A stretch of 44,106 nt of DNA from an uncultured Clostridia bacterium (GCA_944391225.1 CALXSS010000010.1:1-44106), one strand, 5' to 3'; counted from the first letter of the stretch, positions 25,395-34,388 are shown. Numbers and translations are program-made. Notes: generated from the sequence alone by a model not told the origin.

Positions 25395-25955
25395 ATGAAA
25401 ATAACAACGAGAGATATGTGCCTTTGCGCAATGTTTGCGGCTTTGACAGCTGTAGGCGCTTTTTTAAAGATACCTGTTCCGGTATGTCCGTTCACGCTCC
25501 AGACACTGTTCACAACTATGGCAGGTCTGCTTTTGGGCAGTAAGCGCGGCGCATTCAGCATACTTATCTATATTATTATCGGTCTTATAGGCGTGCCTGT
25601 ATTCACGCAGGGCGGCGGCTTTGGATATGTTATGGTTCCCACATTCGGATACATCATAGGTTTCTGCGTCGGCGCTTTTCTCACCGGATTCATAACCGAA
25701 AGGATAAAAAAGCTTACATTTTTAAAGCTGTTCGGCGCTTGTCTTGCCGGTCTTGCAGTGATCTATCTGTTCGGTATGAGCTATTATTATCTGCTCAGCA
25801 ACTATATTTCAGGCGGAACGCCAATAAGCATGATGAACCTGTTCTATTACTGCTTCCTGCTCGTCATACCTGGAGATATTCTTCTGAGTGTCATTGCCGC
25901 TTTACTTGCAAAACGTCTTCTGCCGGTTATCAACAGAAACAGCTATGACAACTAA
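25395..25955 (+). CDS. bioY: biotin transporter BioY
   Basis: A 186-residue, six-segment membrane protein, the substrate-binding S component of energy-coupling-factor biotin uptake. Family blocks are visible: IPVPVCPFTLQTLFTTMAGLLLG, GLIGVPVFTQGGGFGYV, PTFGYIIGF, and the C-terminal PGDILLSVIAALLAKR. No ECF ATPase or EcfT gene is in the window, so it either uses shared ECF components elsewhere or works alone. The start at 25395 follows TGGAGG by 9 bases. First gene of the bio operon, placing uptake and synthesis under the same control. Confidence 0.93.
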   Translation: MKITTRDMCLCAMFAALTAVGAFLKIPVPVCPFTLQTLFTTMAGLLLGSKRGAFSILIYIIIGLIGVPVFTQGGGFGYVMVPTFGYIIGFCVGAFLTGFITERIKKLTFLKLFGACLAGLAVIYLFGMSYYYLLSNYISGGTPISMMNLFYYCFLLVIPGDILLSVIAALLAKRLLPVINRNSYDN

Positions 25956-25967
25956 GGAGGAATATAT

Positions 25968-26939
25968 GTGAGCTTTATTGAAGATCAAAAAGAAATGATA
26001 CTGAGCGGCGGCAGCATCACTGTACACGATGCGGTGAAACTTGCCTGTTCTCCGCTTGACGAGCTATGCGGCGCGGCAGATTCTATTCGCTCGCATTTTT
26101 GCGGAAACGGCTTTGACCTCTGTTCCATTGTCAACGCCAAATGCGGAAAATGCTCTGAAAACTGCCGCTACTGCGCTCAGTCCGCGCATTACTGCGTTGA
26201 TATAGATGAATATCCACTCATATCACCCGATGAGGCGGCAGAAAAAGCGATTGAAAACGAACGCGCCGGCATTCTCAGGTTTTCACTCGTTACCTCTGGC
26301 AGAGCGCTGCCTGAGAATGAGGTCAAAAAGGTATGTGAAATCATAAAAGCAATACGCGGCGTCAGTAACATCTCAGTCTGCGGCTCGTTCGGACTGCTTA
26401 ATGAGGAACAGTTTTGCAGACTTAAGGATGCCGGGCTCTCACGAGTTCACAACAATCTTGAGACCTCGCGCAGATTCTTTCCAAAGGTCTGCACGACCCA
26501 TACATATGACGACAAGCTGAAAGCTATACGCGCCGCGAAACGCGCCGGACTGAGAGTATGCAGCGGCGGTATAATGGGGCTTGGCGAAACTATGGAAGAC
26601 AGGATAGACCTCGCGTTTGAGCTGCGTGAGCTTGATATTCGCTCCATACCGCTCAACATGCTTAATCCGATCCCGGGCACACCAATGGGCGGCAGACCTG
26701 TTATGACAAAAGAAGAAATGCAGAGGATATGCGCGCTGTTCAGATTTATAAACCCTACAGCCTCCATCAGGCTCGCAGGCGGAAGAATGCTGATGGGCGA
26801 TGGCGGCGAGGCGTGCTTCCGCTCCGGAGCAAACGCCGCTATAACTATGAATATGCTCACGACCTCCGGCATTACTGTAAAGGACGATATGAAATTACTT
26901 GATAAACTTGATTATAAGGCGGTGTTGATGAATGACTAA
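25968..26939 (+). CDS. bioB: biotin synthase BioB
   Basis: A 323-residue radical SAM enzyme that inserts sulfur into dethiobiotin to make biotin. The [4Fe-4S] motif CSENCRYC (C62, C66, C69) is clear. YCAQSAHY, HNLET and the C-terminal LAGGRMLMGDGGEACFRSGANAA block also match. The start is GTG: the preceding ATG runs straight into TGA, and AAGGAGG is well placed for the GTG. bioD begins 8 bp before its end. An anaerobic enzyme, in keeping with the lifestyle. Confidence 0.95.
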   Translation: MSFIEDQKEMILSGGSITVHDAVKLACSPLDELCGAADSIRSHFCGNGFDLCSIVNAKCGKCSENCRYCAQSAHYCVDIDEYPLISPDEAAEKAIENERAGILRFSLVTSGRALPENEVKKVCEIIKAIRGVSNISVCGSFGLLNEEQFCRLKDAGLSRVHNNLETSRRFFPKVCTTHTYDDKLKAIRAAKRAGLRVCSGGIMGLGETMEDRIDLAFELRELDIRSIPLNMLNPIPGTPMGGRPVMTKEEMQRICALFRFINPTASIRLAGGRMLMGDGGEACFRSGANAAITMNMLTTSGITVKDDMKLLDKLDYKAVLMND

Positions 26940-27627
26940 AGGAGTTTTTATCACAGGAACGGGAACAGACGTTGGAAAGACCTATGTCACAGCCCTCGTT
27001 GTCAAAAAACTGCGCAAGGCAGGCTATAATACAGGCTACTACAAGGCGGCTCTGAGCGGAGCTGAGGAAAAAGACGGAAAGCTTATCCCGGGAGATGCCG
27101 AGCTTGTCTGCAGGATCGCAGGCATAGATAAGGATCCCGCCGAATGCGTTTCATACATATATAAAAACGCATACTCTCCGCATCTTGCAGCGCTGCTTGA
27201 GGGAAATCCTGTTGAAATGGATATTGTGACAGAGGATTTTAAAAGGGCTGCATCAGAATACAGCTATATAACCGTCGAGGGCAGCGGCGGTATAGTCTGC
27301 CCGATCCGTTATGACAAAAAAATCATGCTTGAGGATATTGTAAAAACCCTCGGACTGCCGTCAATAATCGTTGCCGACGCGGGCTTGGGAACTCTGAACT
27401 CTATTGTGCTCACAGTTGAATATATGCGCGCACGCGGAATGAAGATAAACGGAATTATTCTGAATAACTTCCACCCAGGCAGCCTGCTTGATGAAAACAA
27501 CGCCAAGATGGCTGAGGAGCTGACAGGCATAAAAATAATCGCAAAAATAGAGCCCGGCGCGAACGATATCGATGCCGACGCCGCCCTGCTCGCCTCAGCA
27601 TACGAGTATCCGGAGGTGATAAGCTGA
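26932..27627 (+). CDS. bioD: dethiobiotin synthetase BioD
   Basis: A 231-residue ATP-dependent carboxylase that closes the ureido ring of 7,8-diaminopelargonate to give dethiobiotin. The P-loop GTGTDVGKT is at 9-17, Lys in YYKAALSG near 38, and the VEGSGGIVCPI block carries substrate and Mg-ATP contacts. Overlap with bioB (8 bp) and a one-base overlap with bioA indicate translational coupling. Family normal in length. Confidence 0.95.
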   Translation: MTKGVFITGTGTDVGKTYVTALVVKKLRKAGYNTGYYKAALSGAEEKDGKLIPGDAELVCRIAGIDKDPAECVSYIYKNAYSPHLAALLEGNPVEMDIVTEDFKRAASEYSYITVEGSGGIVCPIRYDKKIMLEDIVKTLGLPSIIVADAGLGTLNSIVLTVEYMRARGMKINGIILNNFHPGSLLDENNAKMAEELTGIKIIAKIEPGANDIDADAALLASAYEYPEVIS

Positions 27628-28967
27628 TGGACTGGCAGAAAGAGGATCTGAAATACATATGGCACCCGTGCTCCCAGATGAAGGATTATGAAGAGCTGCC
27701 TCCTATAATCATCAAAAGCGGACAGGGCGTGCATCTTACCGATATTGACGGCAAAGACTATATAGACATTGTCAGCTCATGGTGGTGCAACCTTTTAGGT
27801 CACTGCAACCTGAAAATCAATAAAGCCATAACAGACCAGCTGAACACGCTTGAGCATGTTATCTTTGCTAACTTTTCTCACACTCCGGCAATAAAGCTTT
27901 GTCAGAGACTTGCCGATGTAGTGCCTGCGGGACTGACAAAGTTCAATTTTTCAGACAACGGCTCTGCCGCTGTTGAATGCTCATTAAAAATGGCTTTTCA
28001 ATACTGCTACCAGACGGGCAATACTGAAAAAACAAAATTCATGTGCCTTTCGGACGGCTATCACGGCGAAACAATAGGCGCGCTCTCAGTAGGCACGCTT
28101 GATCTTTACGCTAAAATATATAAGCCAATGCTTATGGACACTATAAGAATAGATGCGCCCGACTGCTTCCGCTGCCCTTACGGTAAATGCCGTGATGACT
28201 GTGAATGCGAATGCTTTAAAAAAGCTGAGGAGGCTTTTGAAAAGCACGGAAAAGAAACAGCAGGCATGATAATAGAGCCGCTGCTCCAGGGCAGCGCCGG
28301 AATGAGGATATATCCCCCGCTCTATCTTAAAAAGCTGCGCGCGCTCTGTGATGAATACGGTGTAATACTTATCGCCGATGAAATAGCCACAGGTTTTGGA
28401 CGAACAGGAAAGATGTTCGCATTCGATCACGCCGGTGTGAGCCCCGATATAATGTGCATATCCAAGGGACTTACCGGAGGATATATGCCAATGGCAATAA
28501 CCATAACCACAGATAAAATATATAACGCTTTCTATTCGGACTACAACGAAGGCAAAGCATTCATGCACTCTCACACCTACAGCGGGAATCCCCTCGGCTG
28601 CAGCGCCGCGCTTGCAGTTCTTGACATTTTAAATGAAGATAAGATAATAGAAAAGGCAGATAAAACCGCCGTATATCTGCACGGAGCATTGCAGGACGCG
28701 CTCGGAACGCATAAAAATGTTGGTGAGATACGCCATATAGGTCTAATAAACGCCATTGAGCTGTGCGAGGATACTATCACAAAAAAAGGATTCGATACAA
28801 AACTGAGAGTAGGCTATAGCATATACAAAAAAGCTCTTGAGCATGGACTTATACTGCGCCCGCTTGGGAACGTGCTCTACTTTAATCCTCCGCTGATCAT
28901 TGAAAAGAATGATATAGATCACGCAATCAAAAAATGTGTTCAATCGATACACGAGATACTCGACTGA
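27627..28967 (+). CDS. bioA: DAPA aminotransferase BioA
   Basis: A 446-residue PLP enzyme that transfers an amino group, usually from S-adenosylmethionine, to 7-keto-8-aminopelargonate. SSWWCNLLGH near 51-60 forms part of the substrate pocket, ADEIATGFGRTG at 250-261 includes the PLP-binding Asp251, and K280 in CISKGLTGGY is the Schiff-base lysine. A cysteine-rich loop at 180-196 (six Cys) is more Cys-dense than I would expect, though BioA proteins often have Cys here. Last gene of the operon; a terminator follows. No bioF, bioW, bioC or bioH accompanies it. Confidence 0.94.
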   Translation: MDWQKEDLKYIWHPCSQMKDYEELPPIIIKSGQGVHLTDIDGKDYIDIVSSWWCNLLGHCNLKINKAITDQLNTLEHVIFANFSHTPAIKLCQRLADVVPAGLTKFNFSDNGSAAVECSLKMAFQYCYQTGNTEKTKFMCLSDGYHGETIGALSVGTLDLYAKIYKPMLMDTIRIDAPDCFRCPYGKCRDDCECECFKKAEEAFEKHGKETAGMIIEPLLQGSAGMRIYPPLYLKKLRALCDEYGVILIADEIATGFGRTGKMFAFDHAGVSPDIMCISKGLTGGYMPMAITITTDKIYNAFYSDYNEGKAFMHSHTYSGNPLGCSAALAVLDILNEDKIIEKADKTAVYLHGALQDALGTHKNVGEIRHIGLINAIELCEDTITKKGFDTKLRVGYSIYKKALEHGLILRPLGNVLYFNPPLIIEKNDIDHAIKKCVQSIHEILD

Positions 28968-29010
28968 CGCTGTGACCACATTAACAGATCTGTATTCCCA
29001 GGATCCCATA

Positions 29011-29045
29011 CGGGGCTGTGAAACTCATTGAGTTTCGCTGCCCCG
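29011..29045 (+). terminator. terminator of the bio operon
   Basis: Stem CGGGGC..GAAACTC / GAGTTTC..GCCCCG with a three-base loop, then TTTAATTTTT. Confidence 0.8.
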
Positions 29046-29099
29046 TTTAATTTTTATTCAACTCCGGCATATAACAATTGTTTTTTTTGGTAAACCCCG

Positions 29100-29137
29100 A
29101 TTTTTTTCAAAAAAGATATATCTTTTTTGAAAAAAAT
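29100..29137. repeat. 38-bp perfect palindrome before the DUF4364 operon
   Basis: Every base from 29100 to 29137 pairs with its mirror partner: A, seven T, C, six A, G, ATAT-AT centre, C, six T, G, seven A, T. It ends 4 bp before a TATAAT (29142-29147) that is the likely -10 of the next operon. It could be an operator, a cruciform, or a second, A/U-only terminator for the bio operon. Confidence 0.85.
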
Positions 29138-29194
29138 ATGATATAATAAACGCATACGCCGTGGCTGATATGACCATTAAGCCGCGGGAATACT

Positions 29195-29785
29195 ATGCAC
29201 GGTGGTGATATCTTGAACAATTTACTTTACAGCAGGGAGATCGAGGACGAACTGATGATACAATTCATAATAATGTATGCTCTGAATCATGCCGACGAGC
29301 CTCTCCCCTATCAGGATCTTCTGAACATAGTACAGGGAAACTGTGAGATAAGCTTTACGGATCTTCAGCTCGGACTTGATAATCTTGTGCAGACAGGTCA
29401 TGTTGAATCTGAAAAAATAAGCAGCATACTTACTTTATACAGCATTACACAAAAAGGAAAATATGTAATTGATTTCTTTTACAAGCACATTCCTCTTATA
29501 GTGCGCGAACCTATAGACAGCTCTATAAAGGAACTATACCTTGAAAAACGACGTAAAGAAGCGATACGCGCGTCTGTAGATCCAATAAACAGAAACGAAT
29601 ACAACGCTGAATGCACTCTGTTCAATGATGATAAAACTCTTGTTATGTCGCTCACTCTTTATGCGGGAGCGCGTGAGCAGGCGGAGGAAATAGCCGACTA
29701 TTTCAAAAATCATTCAGCAGAGGTCTACAGCAGGATACTTGATATATTCAACAGTCCCGCGCCAAAGGAGAATGCAGATGAGTAA
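29195..29785 (+). CDS. DUF4364 family winged-helix protein
   Basis: A 196-residue cytoplasmic protein of the DUF4364 family, common in Clostridia. The N-terminal part (about 15-100) has the pattern of a winged helix: IQFIIMYALNHADEPLPYQDLLNIV, a recognition-helix region, and the wing SILTLYSITQKGKYVI. It ends with an alpha/beta part. A DNA-binding role is expected from the fold but unproven. The start is uncertain: the ATG at 29195 follows GCGGG in a hairpin, while a TTG at 29213 follows GGTGG. It overlaps the amidase gene by 8 bp, so the two are coupled. Confidence 0.8.
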   Translation: MHGGDILNNLLYSREIEDELMIQFIIMYALNHADEPLPYQDLLNIVQGNCEISFTDLQLGLDNLVQTGHVESEKISSILTLYSITQKGKYVIDFFYKHIPLIVREPIDSSIKELYLEKRRKEAIRASVDPINRNEYNAECTLFNDDKTLVMSLTLYAGAREQAEEIADYFKNHSAEVYSRILDIFNSPAPKENADE

Positions 29786-31154
29786 ACGAAATATTAAAAT
29801 GATCGGAATAGCCGTCCTTTCTGTTATAGTGGCTCTTGAGCTTGTCTATATAGCAGGCTCAATTATAAAAAAGCATGGCTCTGAGCAGCAGCATGTATCC
29901 GGCATAGTGGGAACGGTATCTCTCTCTACCAAAACCGCAAAAATAAACAACACTGCCATACCGGCATATAATATATCCGGAACTGAGGGATTATATTTTA
30001 CTAACGGCGACTTAGCTCTGTTCGGCTTTGAATGCAGTGAAAACGAGAACGATATTGTCCTTTCACATCCGGGCTCTACGTATGAGCTGACCTCGGAGCA
30101 GTTTGTTCAGACCGATACAAAAACGGCTGCCTCTACGTCTTTAAAAAAGCTTACAGCCGGAGCTATGCAGTATGACTGCTTCAACCTCGGCGATCAGCTT
30201 CTGATCTCCTCCGACGCGCTCTCAGCGCTCGGGGAAGCCACAGATTCGCCTGATACGAACACCTTGTACTTCTTCTTTGGAACTGCTGACGAGATCGCTG
30301 CCGCAAAAGAGGTAAGCGCGGCAGAGATCAGCAGCGCGGCTGCACAAAACGCTGCTCCGTCAGACACGCCCGAAATGACGATAGAGACATCTTCTTCAAA
30401 ACCTATCATAGTGCTTGACCCGGGTCACGGCAAATCCTCCTCTCTTATGAGCGCGGAGGAAAAAGCAGCGTCCGGCTGGGTACAGAATTCGTCAGGCGCC
30501 TGGGGTGAATGGCGTCATTATAAAATAGGCTCATCCACAGTTGACTGTGAGGGAACAGGCTGCAACGGCAGGGTAACTCCCAATGGCGCATGTTGGTATC
30601 CAATAGGCAACAGCGACAGAAGCACAGAGCCTGACATTAATCTGAAAAATGCTCTTGCTGCAAAATCTGCTCTCGAGGAAAAGGGCTATGAGGTGCGCAT
30701 GACCAGGACGACCAATGATGAAAATCCGTCGATCACAAAGCGCATATCATACTGCTACCCCAACAACGACACCTCGCTCACTGCCGATGCTGCAATGTTT
30801 GTGTGTATTCATTCCAACGCCGGAGGAGGCAGCGGCTCGGCATACATATCGCTTGAAGCGCCCTATGATCAGCGCGGTATAAAAGATACCTATGCAGAGG
30901 ACAGCAATACGCTTGGAAAGTACATTAATGACAGCATAATAAGCAGCACCTCGCTCAAAATGAGTGGAAACGGAGTTATCAGCTTTGAACCGGAGCTTAT
31001 TGCATTCTGCAAAAGTCCCGTCACCTGCGGTTATCTTGAGATAGGCTTCTTTGACAACTCCAGCGACCTCAGCATACTGCAATCAGAATACGAGCAGATC
31101 GGCAAAGCAATCGCCGATGGCATAGACAAATACTATACGGAGACCAATCAATGA
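29778..31154 (+). CDS. exported N-acetylmuramoyl-L-alanine amidase
   Basis: A 458-residue cell-wall amidase (Amidase_3 fold) that splits the bond between muramic acid and the stem peptide. A membrane anchor at about 8-28, a beta-rich N-terminal region, a Ser/Ala/Thr linker, then the zinc domain from about 210: H217 in LDPGHG, E284 in STEPDIN, H345 in CIHSNA and the catalytic Glu in YLEIGF. Between the first two ligands lies an insert of some 66 residues with three Cys and several Trp, much longer than in the usual enzyme. The ATG at 29778 is favoured by AAAGGAG 7 bases upstream. Coupled to DUF4364 (8-bp overlap) and to traX (4 bp). Confidence 0.88.
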   Translation: MSKRNIKMIGIAVLSVIVALELVYIAGSIIKKHGSEQQHVSGIVGTVSLSTKTAKINNTAIPAYNISGTEGLYFTNGDLALFGFECSENENDIVLSHPGSTYELTSEQFVQTDTKTAASTSLKKLTAGAMQYDCFNLGDQLLISSDALSALGEATDSPDTNTLYFFFGTADEIAAAKEVSAAEISSAAAQNAAPSDTPEMTIETSSSKPIIVLDPGHGKSSSLMSAEEKAASGWVQNSSGAWGEWRHYKIGSSTVDCEGTGCNGRVTPNGACWYPIGNSDRSTEPDINLKNALAAKSALEEKGYEVRMTRTTNDENPSITKRISYCYPNNDTSLTADAAMFVCIHSNAGGGSGSAYISLEAPYDQRGIKDTYAEDSNTLGKYINDSIISSTSLKMSGNGVISFEPELIAFCKSPVTCGYLEIGFFDNSSDLSILQSEYEQIGKAIADGIDKYYTETNQ

Positions 31155-31903
31155 AAACAAAATTATTAGACAAGACAAATCTGCAGCTGATAGCAGCTGC
31201 GGCAATGTTGATAGACCATGCGGCATTTCTTGCGCCGACCTATTTTATATTCTATCTCTGTCATTTTATTGGCAGAATAACTATAATTATAATGTGCTAT
31301 TTTGTAGCGGAGGGATACTATAAAACTCACAGTGTTGAAAAATATCTTATACGGCTCGGTATATTTGCCGCAATATCGCAAATACCGTTCTATCTTTACT
31401 CTGTTGGCTTAAGCAGCAGCATTTACGGTTTTATAGCCGGTAACTATTCGCATAGAAACGTTATTTTTACTCTGTTTACAGGTCTTTGCCTGCTTGCGAT
31501 CCTCAAATCTCAGGCAAAGCCCATATTAAAGGCAATAGCAATTATATGCGCCCTATACATCACTCGTTGCAGCGACTGGGGTGCGTTCGCGGTACTGCTT
31601 ATTGTTGCATTCGGAATTTTCCACGGGAAAACCAAGCACCAAATATACTCGCTCATAATATTATTCTTTATACGGTTTATAATGAACCATTTCAGCATGA
31701 CGCTTGATTTCGCACAAACAGGCGAGATAGTTCTTACAGAGGTATATTCAGCCTTTACGCAGCTTGGAGCTTTGCTTGCAATACCGCTGCTTTCAATGTA
31801 TAACGGAAAACGAGGCAGGGGCACACGGTTTGGACTGTATGTATTCTACCCGCTTCATCTTCTGCTGCTGTTTATGCTGAAATTCATGTTCTTTTCAGTA
31901 TAA
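31151..31903 (+). CDS. TraX family membrane protein
   Basis: A 250-residue polytopic protein recognised as TraX by LLDKTNLQLIAAAAMLIDHAA, the CHFIGRITIIIMCYFVAEGYYKT block and GKRGRG..YVFYPLHLLLL near the end. In F plasmid, TraX N-acetylates pilin, but chromosomal copies are common in Firmicutes with no conjugation genes nearby, as here, and are thought to be acyltransferases of unknown target. The 4-bp ATGA overlap with the amidase gene suggests a wall or surface substrate. Function is inferred only from fold and neighbour. Confidence 0.85.
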   Translation: MKTKLLDKTNLQLIAAAAMLIDHAAFLAPTYFIFYLCHFIGRITIIIMCYFVAEGYYKTHSVEKYLIRLGIFAAISQIPFYLYSVGLSSSIYGFIAGNYSHRNVIFTLFTGLCLLAILKSQAKPILKAIAIICALYITRCSDWGAFAVLLIVAFGIFHGKTKHQIYSLIILFFIRFIMNHFSMTLDFAQTGEIVLTEVYSAFTQLGALLAIPLLSMYNGKRGRGTRFGLYVFYPLHLLLLFMLKFMFFSV

Positions 31904-31915
31904 GCTGAAATATTA

Positions 31916-31950
31916 CACCACCTGATGTTTTATACACAGGTGGTGTTTTG
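31916..31950 (+). terminator. terminator of the DUF4364-amidase-traX operon
   Basis: Perfect CACCACCTG / CAGGTGGTG stem with a 12-base loop, then TTTTG. Confidence 0.85.
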
Positions 31951-31972
31951 TCTGTTATTAACAAAAAATTTA

Positions 31973-32001
31973 TTGACAAATCGACCTTTATATGTTATTA
32001 T
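31973..32001 (+). promoter_or_regulatory. promoter of the PepSY protein gene
   Basis: TTGACA (31973-31978), 17-bp spacer, TATTAT (31996-32001). The leader of about 115 nt has small ATATG/CATAT pairings but no known element. Confidence 0.7.
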
Positions 32002-32123
32002 GTAATCAGATAAACATACTAAGTTTATATGATATTAAGAATGATCATATGGAGCTTTTCATATAAAATCAGAACAGTTTTAAGTATTAGTACGGAACTT
32101 TTAGCAGACAGGAGATGATAGTT

Positions 32124-32933
32124 ATGAAAAAAAGAGCATTGATCCTTACCGCTGTTGCAGTATGCGCAGCATCGGCAGTTCTCGGCGCTACCACATCAAG
32201 TCTTGTAAAAACGATCCAGTGCGAGCTGAGACCGGATTTTACCGTTGTGATAGACGGCGTTGAACAGACTTTCAAAGATGCTGACGGCAATGTTGTATAT
32301 CCGGTACTTTATGACGGCACAACATATCTGCCGGTTCGCGCTATCGGCGAGCTGATGGGCAAAACAGTTTACTGGTATGAGGATGAAAAGAAGATAGAGC
32401 TAAAGGGAGGTTCTACCACAGTGACAGATGCCGATGTTATAATCCCTTCCGGTCAGCAGGGACTTGAGGCAGGAAACGACATTATTCAGCTTGATGAGGC
32501 TAAAAAGATAGCTCTTGATAATGCCGGATTGACAGAGGCTGGCGTTGATTTCATAGAATGCAAGCTTGAATACAACAACGGAATTTATGAGTATGATCTT
32601 GAATTTAGCTGCAATAAAACAAAGTATTCTGTAGATATCGATGCCGCTACAGGAAAAATTCTTTCCTGGGAAACCGAAACATACAATTCAGCTAATAGCG
32701 TAAATGCTCCCGGCAAGCAAAATGGAGATATTGGCAGAGAAGAAGCTAAGCGTATCGCTCTCGAAAAAGCCGGTCTTGCTGAAAACGCTGTAACAAGACT
32801 CAAGATAAAAAAGGACACAGAGGACGGTAACCTTGTATACGAGGTTGAGTTTTATAACGGCAGAACCGAATACTCAGCTGACATCCTCGCAGCTGACGGA
32901 ACCATAATTTCCTGGGACGTTGATTATGATTAA
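32124..32933 (+). CDS. exported stalk-domain and double-PepSY protein
   Basis: A 269-residue secreted protein. Signal peptide at about 1-22 (MKKRALILTAVAVCAASAVLGA), then a half copper-amine-oxidase N-terminal 'stalk' domain (VVIDGVEQTF ... YDGTTYLPVRAIGELMGKTVYWY), then two PepSY repeats (IQLDEAKKIALDNAGL ... DIDAATGKILSWE and IGREEAKRIALEKAGL ... DILAADGTIISWD). PepSY modules are thought to inhibit proteases or bind wall-associated enzymes; the stalk is a widespread clostridial surface module with no copper function. The start at 32124 follows AGGAG by 8 bases. Single gene; role unknown. Confidence 0.85.
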   Translation: MKKRALILTAVAVCAASAVLGATTSSLVKTIQCELRPDFTVVIDGVEQTFKDADGNVVYPVLYDGTTYLPVRAIGELMGKTVYWYEDEKKIELKGGSTTVTDADVIIPSGQQGLEAGNDIIQLDEAKKIALDNAGLTEAGVDFIECKLEYNNGIYEYDLEFSCNKTKYSVDIDAATGKILSWETETYNSANSVNAPGKQNGDIGREEAKRIALEKAGLAENAVTRLKIKKDTEDGNLVYEVEFYNGRTEYSADILAADGTIISWDVDYD

Positions 32934-32940
32934 CAGCAAA

Positions 32941-32962
32941 ATGGACGGCGCGCGCCGTCCAT
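32941..32962. terminator. shared terminator, perfect G/C-rich palindrome
   Basis: Perfect 22-bp palindrome with arms ATGGACGGCGC/GCGCCGTCCAT, followed by TTTTATT, between the convergent PepSY and hydG genes. Confidence 0.8.
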
Positions 32963-32969
32963 TTTATTA

Positions 32970-34388
32970 TTAAAACCTGAAATCTCTTTCTCCCTGCTCT
33001 ATCTTATGCAGGTTCTCTATAGTTATTCTTTTCACTTTTTCATTAGGAATGTTTTCAAGCTCTTTTTCAATAAGCTTTTCACCGTGCTCCCGCGTTTCCG
33101 GAGACGCGTAATCCATCAGATATTCCTTAAGCGTCATAAGCGCGTTTGGCTGACAGCAGTTTTGTATCGCGCCTGATTTGGCAAGCGGCATAAATCTGTC
33201 TCCGGTACGTCCCTCTCTGTAGCAGGCAGTGCAGAACGACGGTATATAACCCATTCTTATAAGCCAGTCTGAGACCTCATCAAGTGTTCTTGTATCGCTC
33301 CTGTCAAACTGAGCTGTATTATCCTCGGGCGCCTCCTGATGAGCATATCCGCCAACAGATGTCGACGATCCTCCCGAGATCTGCGAAATACCCAGCTCAA
33401 GCGCAGCCTTTCTGTTCTTTTCGCTCTCTCTTGTTGACACTATCATACCCGTATACGGAACCGCTATCCTGATTATAGCAACTATTTTCTGCCATACCTC
33501 GTCAGGAACAGCATTTGAAAATTCATTTACATCTATATCATCTGCCGGGCAGATACGCGGCACGCTGATAGTATGCGGTCCTACGCCGAACACCGCCTCA
33601 AGATGCTCCGCGTGCATAAGCAGTCCGCAAAGCTCATAGGCATATGTATCAAGCCCGAACAGAACTCCCAGCCCTACATCATCTATTCCGCCCTGCATAG
33701 CTCTATCCATAGCCTCTGTATGATAAGCATAATCATGCTTAGGTCCTGCCGGGTGCAGCTCCTCGTAATTCTTGCGGTTATATGTTTCCTGGAACAATAT
33801 ATATGTTCCTATGCCCGCATCCTTAAGCCTTTTATAATTCTCCACAGTCGTTGCCGCAATATTTACATTCACACGGCGTATCTCGCCGTTTTTATGCTTT
33901 ATTGAATAAATAGTTTTTATGCACTCAAGTATATACTCCAGCGGATTATTTACAGGATCCTCGCCCGACTCAAGCGCGAGACGCTTGTGACCCATATCCT
34001 GCAATGCTATCGTTTCCTCACGCACCTCATCCTGTGTCAGCTTCTTTCGGCAGATATGTTTGTTCTTTACATGGTAAGGACAGTATACACATGAGTTTAT
34101 ACAGTAGTTTGAAAGATAGAGCGGCGCGAAAAACACTATTCTGTTGCCGTATATCCTCTGCTTTATCTTCTTCGCAAGAGAGTATATCTCGCCGTTTAGC
34201 TCCTCATCCTCGCATGCGAGCAAAAGCGACGCCTCCCTGTGGCTCAGACCCTTGCACTCTCCCGCCTTTTCTATTATGCTTTTTATAAGCTCCCTGTTCC
34301 CCTTGTTCTCCTGCGCATATGCAAGAGTATCGCGTATTTCGCTGTCATCGATGAAATCATCAGCGCGCATTGATCTTACATCATACAT
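32970..34388 (-). CDS. hydG: [FeFe]-hydrogenase maturase HydG
   Basis: A 472-residue radical SAM tyrosine lyase that makes the CO and CN ligands of the hydrogenase H-cluster. The SAM cluster motif is CINSCVYC (C96, C100, C103). The second, C-terminal cluster is seen as CTACYREGRTGD followed by a later Cys in GAIQNCCQPNA. HPAGPKHDYAYHTEAMDRAM and GVGPHTISVPRI also match HydG rather than ThiH. It implies that the organism makes or consumes H2 with an [FeFe] enzyme. HydE, HydF and the hydrogenase itself are not in the window. Divergent from a TM1266-type regulator. Confidence 0.96.
   Translation of the reverse strand: MYDVRSMRADDFIDDSEIRDTLAYAQENKGNRELIKSIIEKAGECKGLSHREASLLLACEDEELNGEIYSLAKKIKQRIYGNRIVFFAPLYLSNYCINSCVYCPYHVKNKHICRKKLTQDEVREETIALQDMGHKRLALESGEDPVNNPLEYILECIKTIYSIKHKNGEIRRVNVNIAATTVENYKRLKDAGIGTYILFQETYNRKNYEELHPAGPKHDYAYHTEAMDRAMQGGIDDVGLGVLFGLDTYAYELCGLLMHAEHLEAVFGVGPHTISVPRICPADDIDVNEFSNAVPDEVWQKIVAIIRIAVPYTGMIVSTRESEKNRKAALELGISQISGGSSTSVGGYAHQEAPEDNTAQFDRSDTRTLDEVSDWLIRMGYIPSFCTACYREGRTGDRFMPLAKSGAIQNCCQPNALMTLKEYLMDYASPETREHGEKLIEKELENIPNEKVKRITIENLHKIEQGERDFRF

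Noticed and set aside
31151..31903. TraX considered as evidence for a conjugative element
   Set aside because: No relaxase, coupling protein or type IV secretion gene in the window; chromosomal TraX-family genes are common in Firmicutes.
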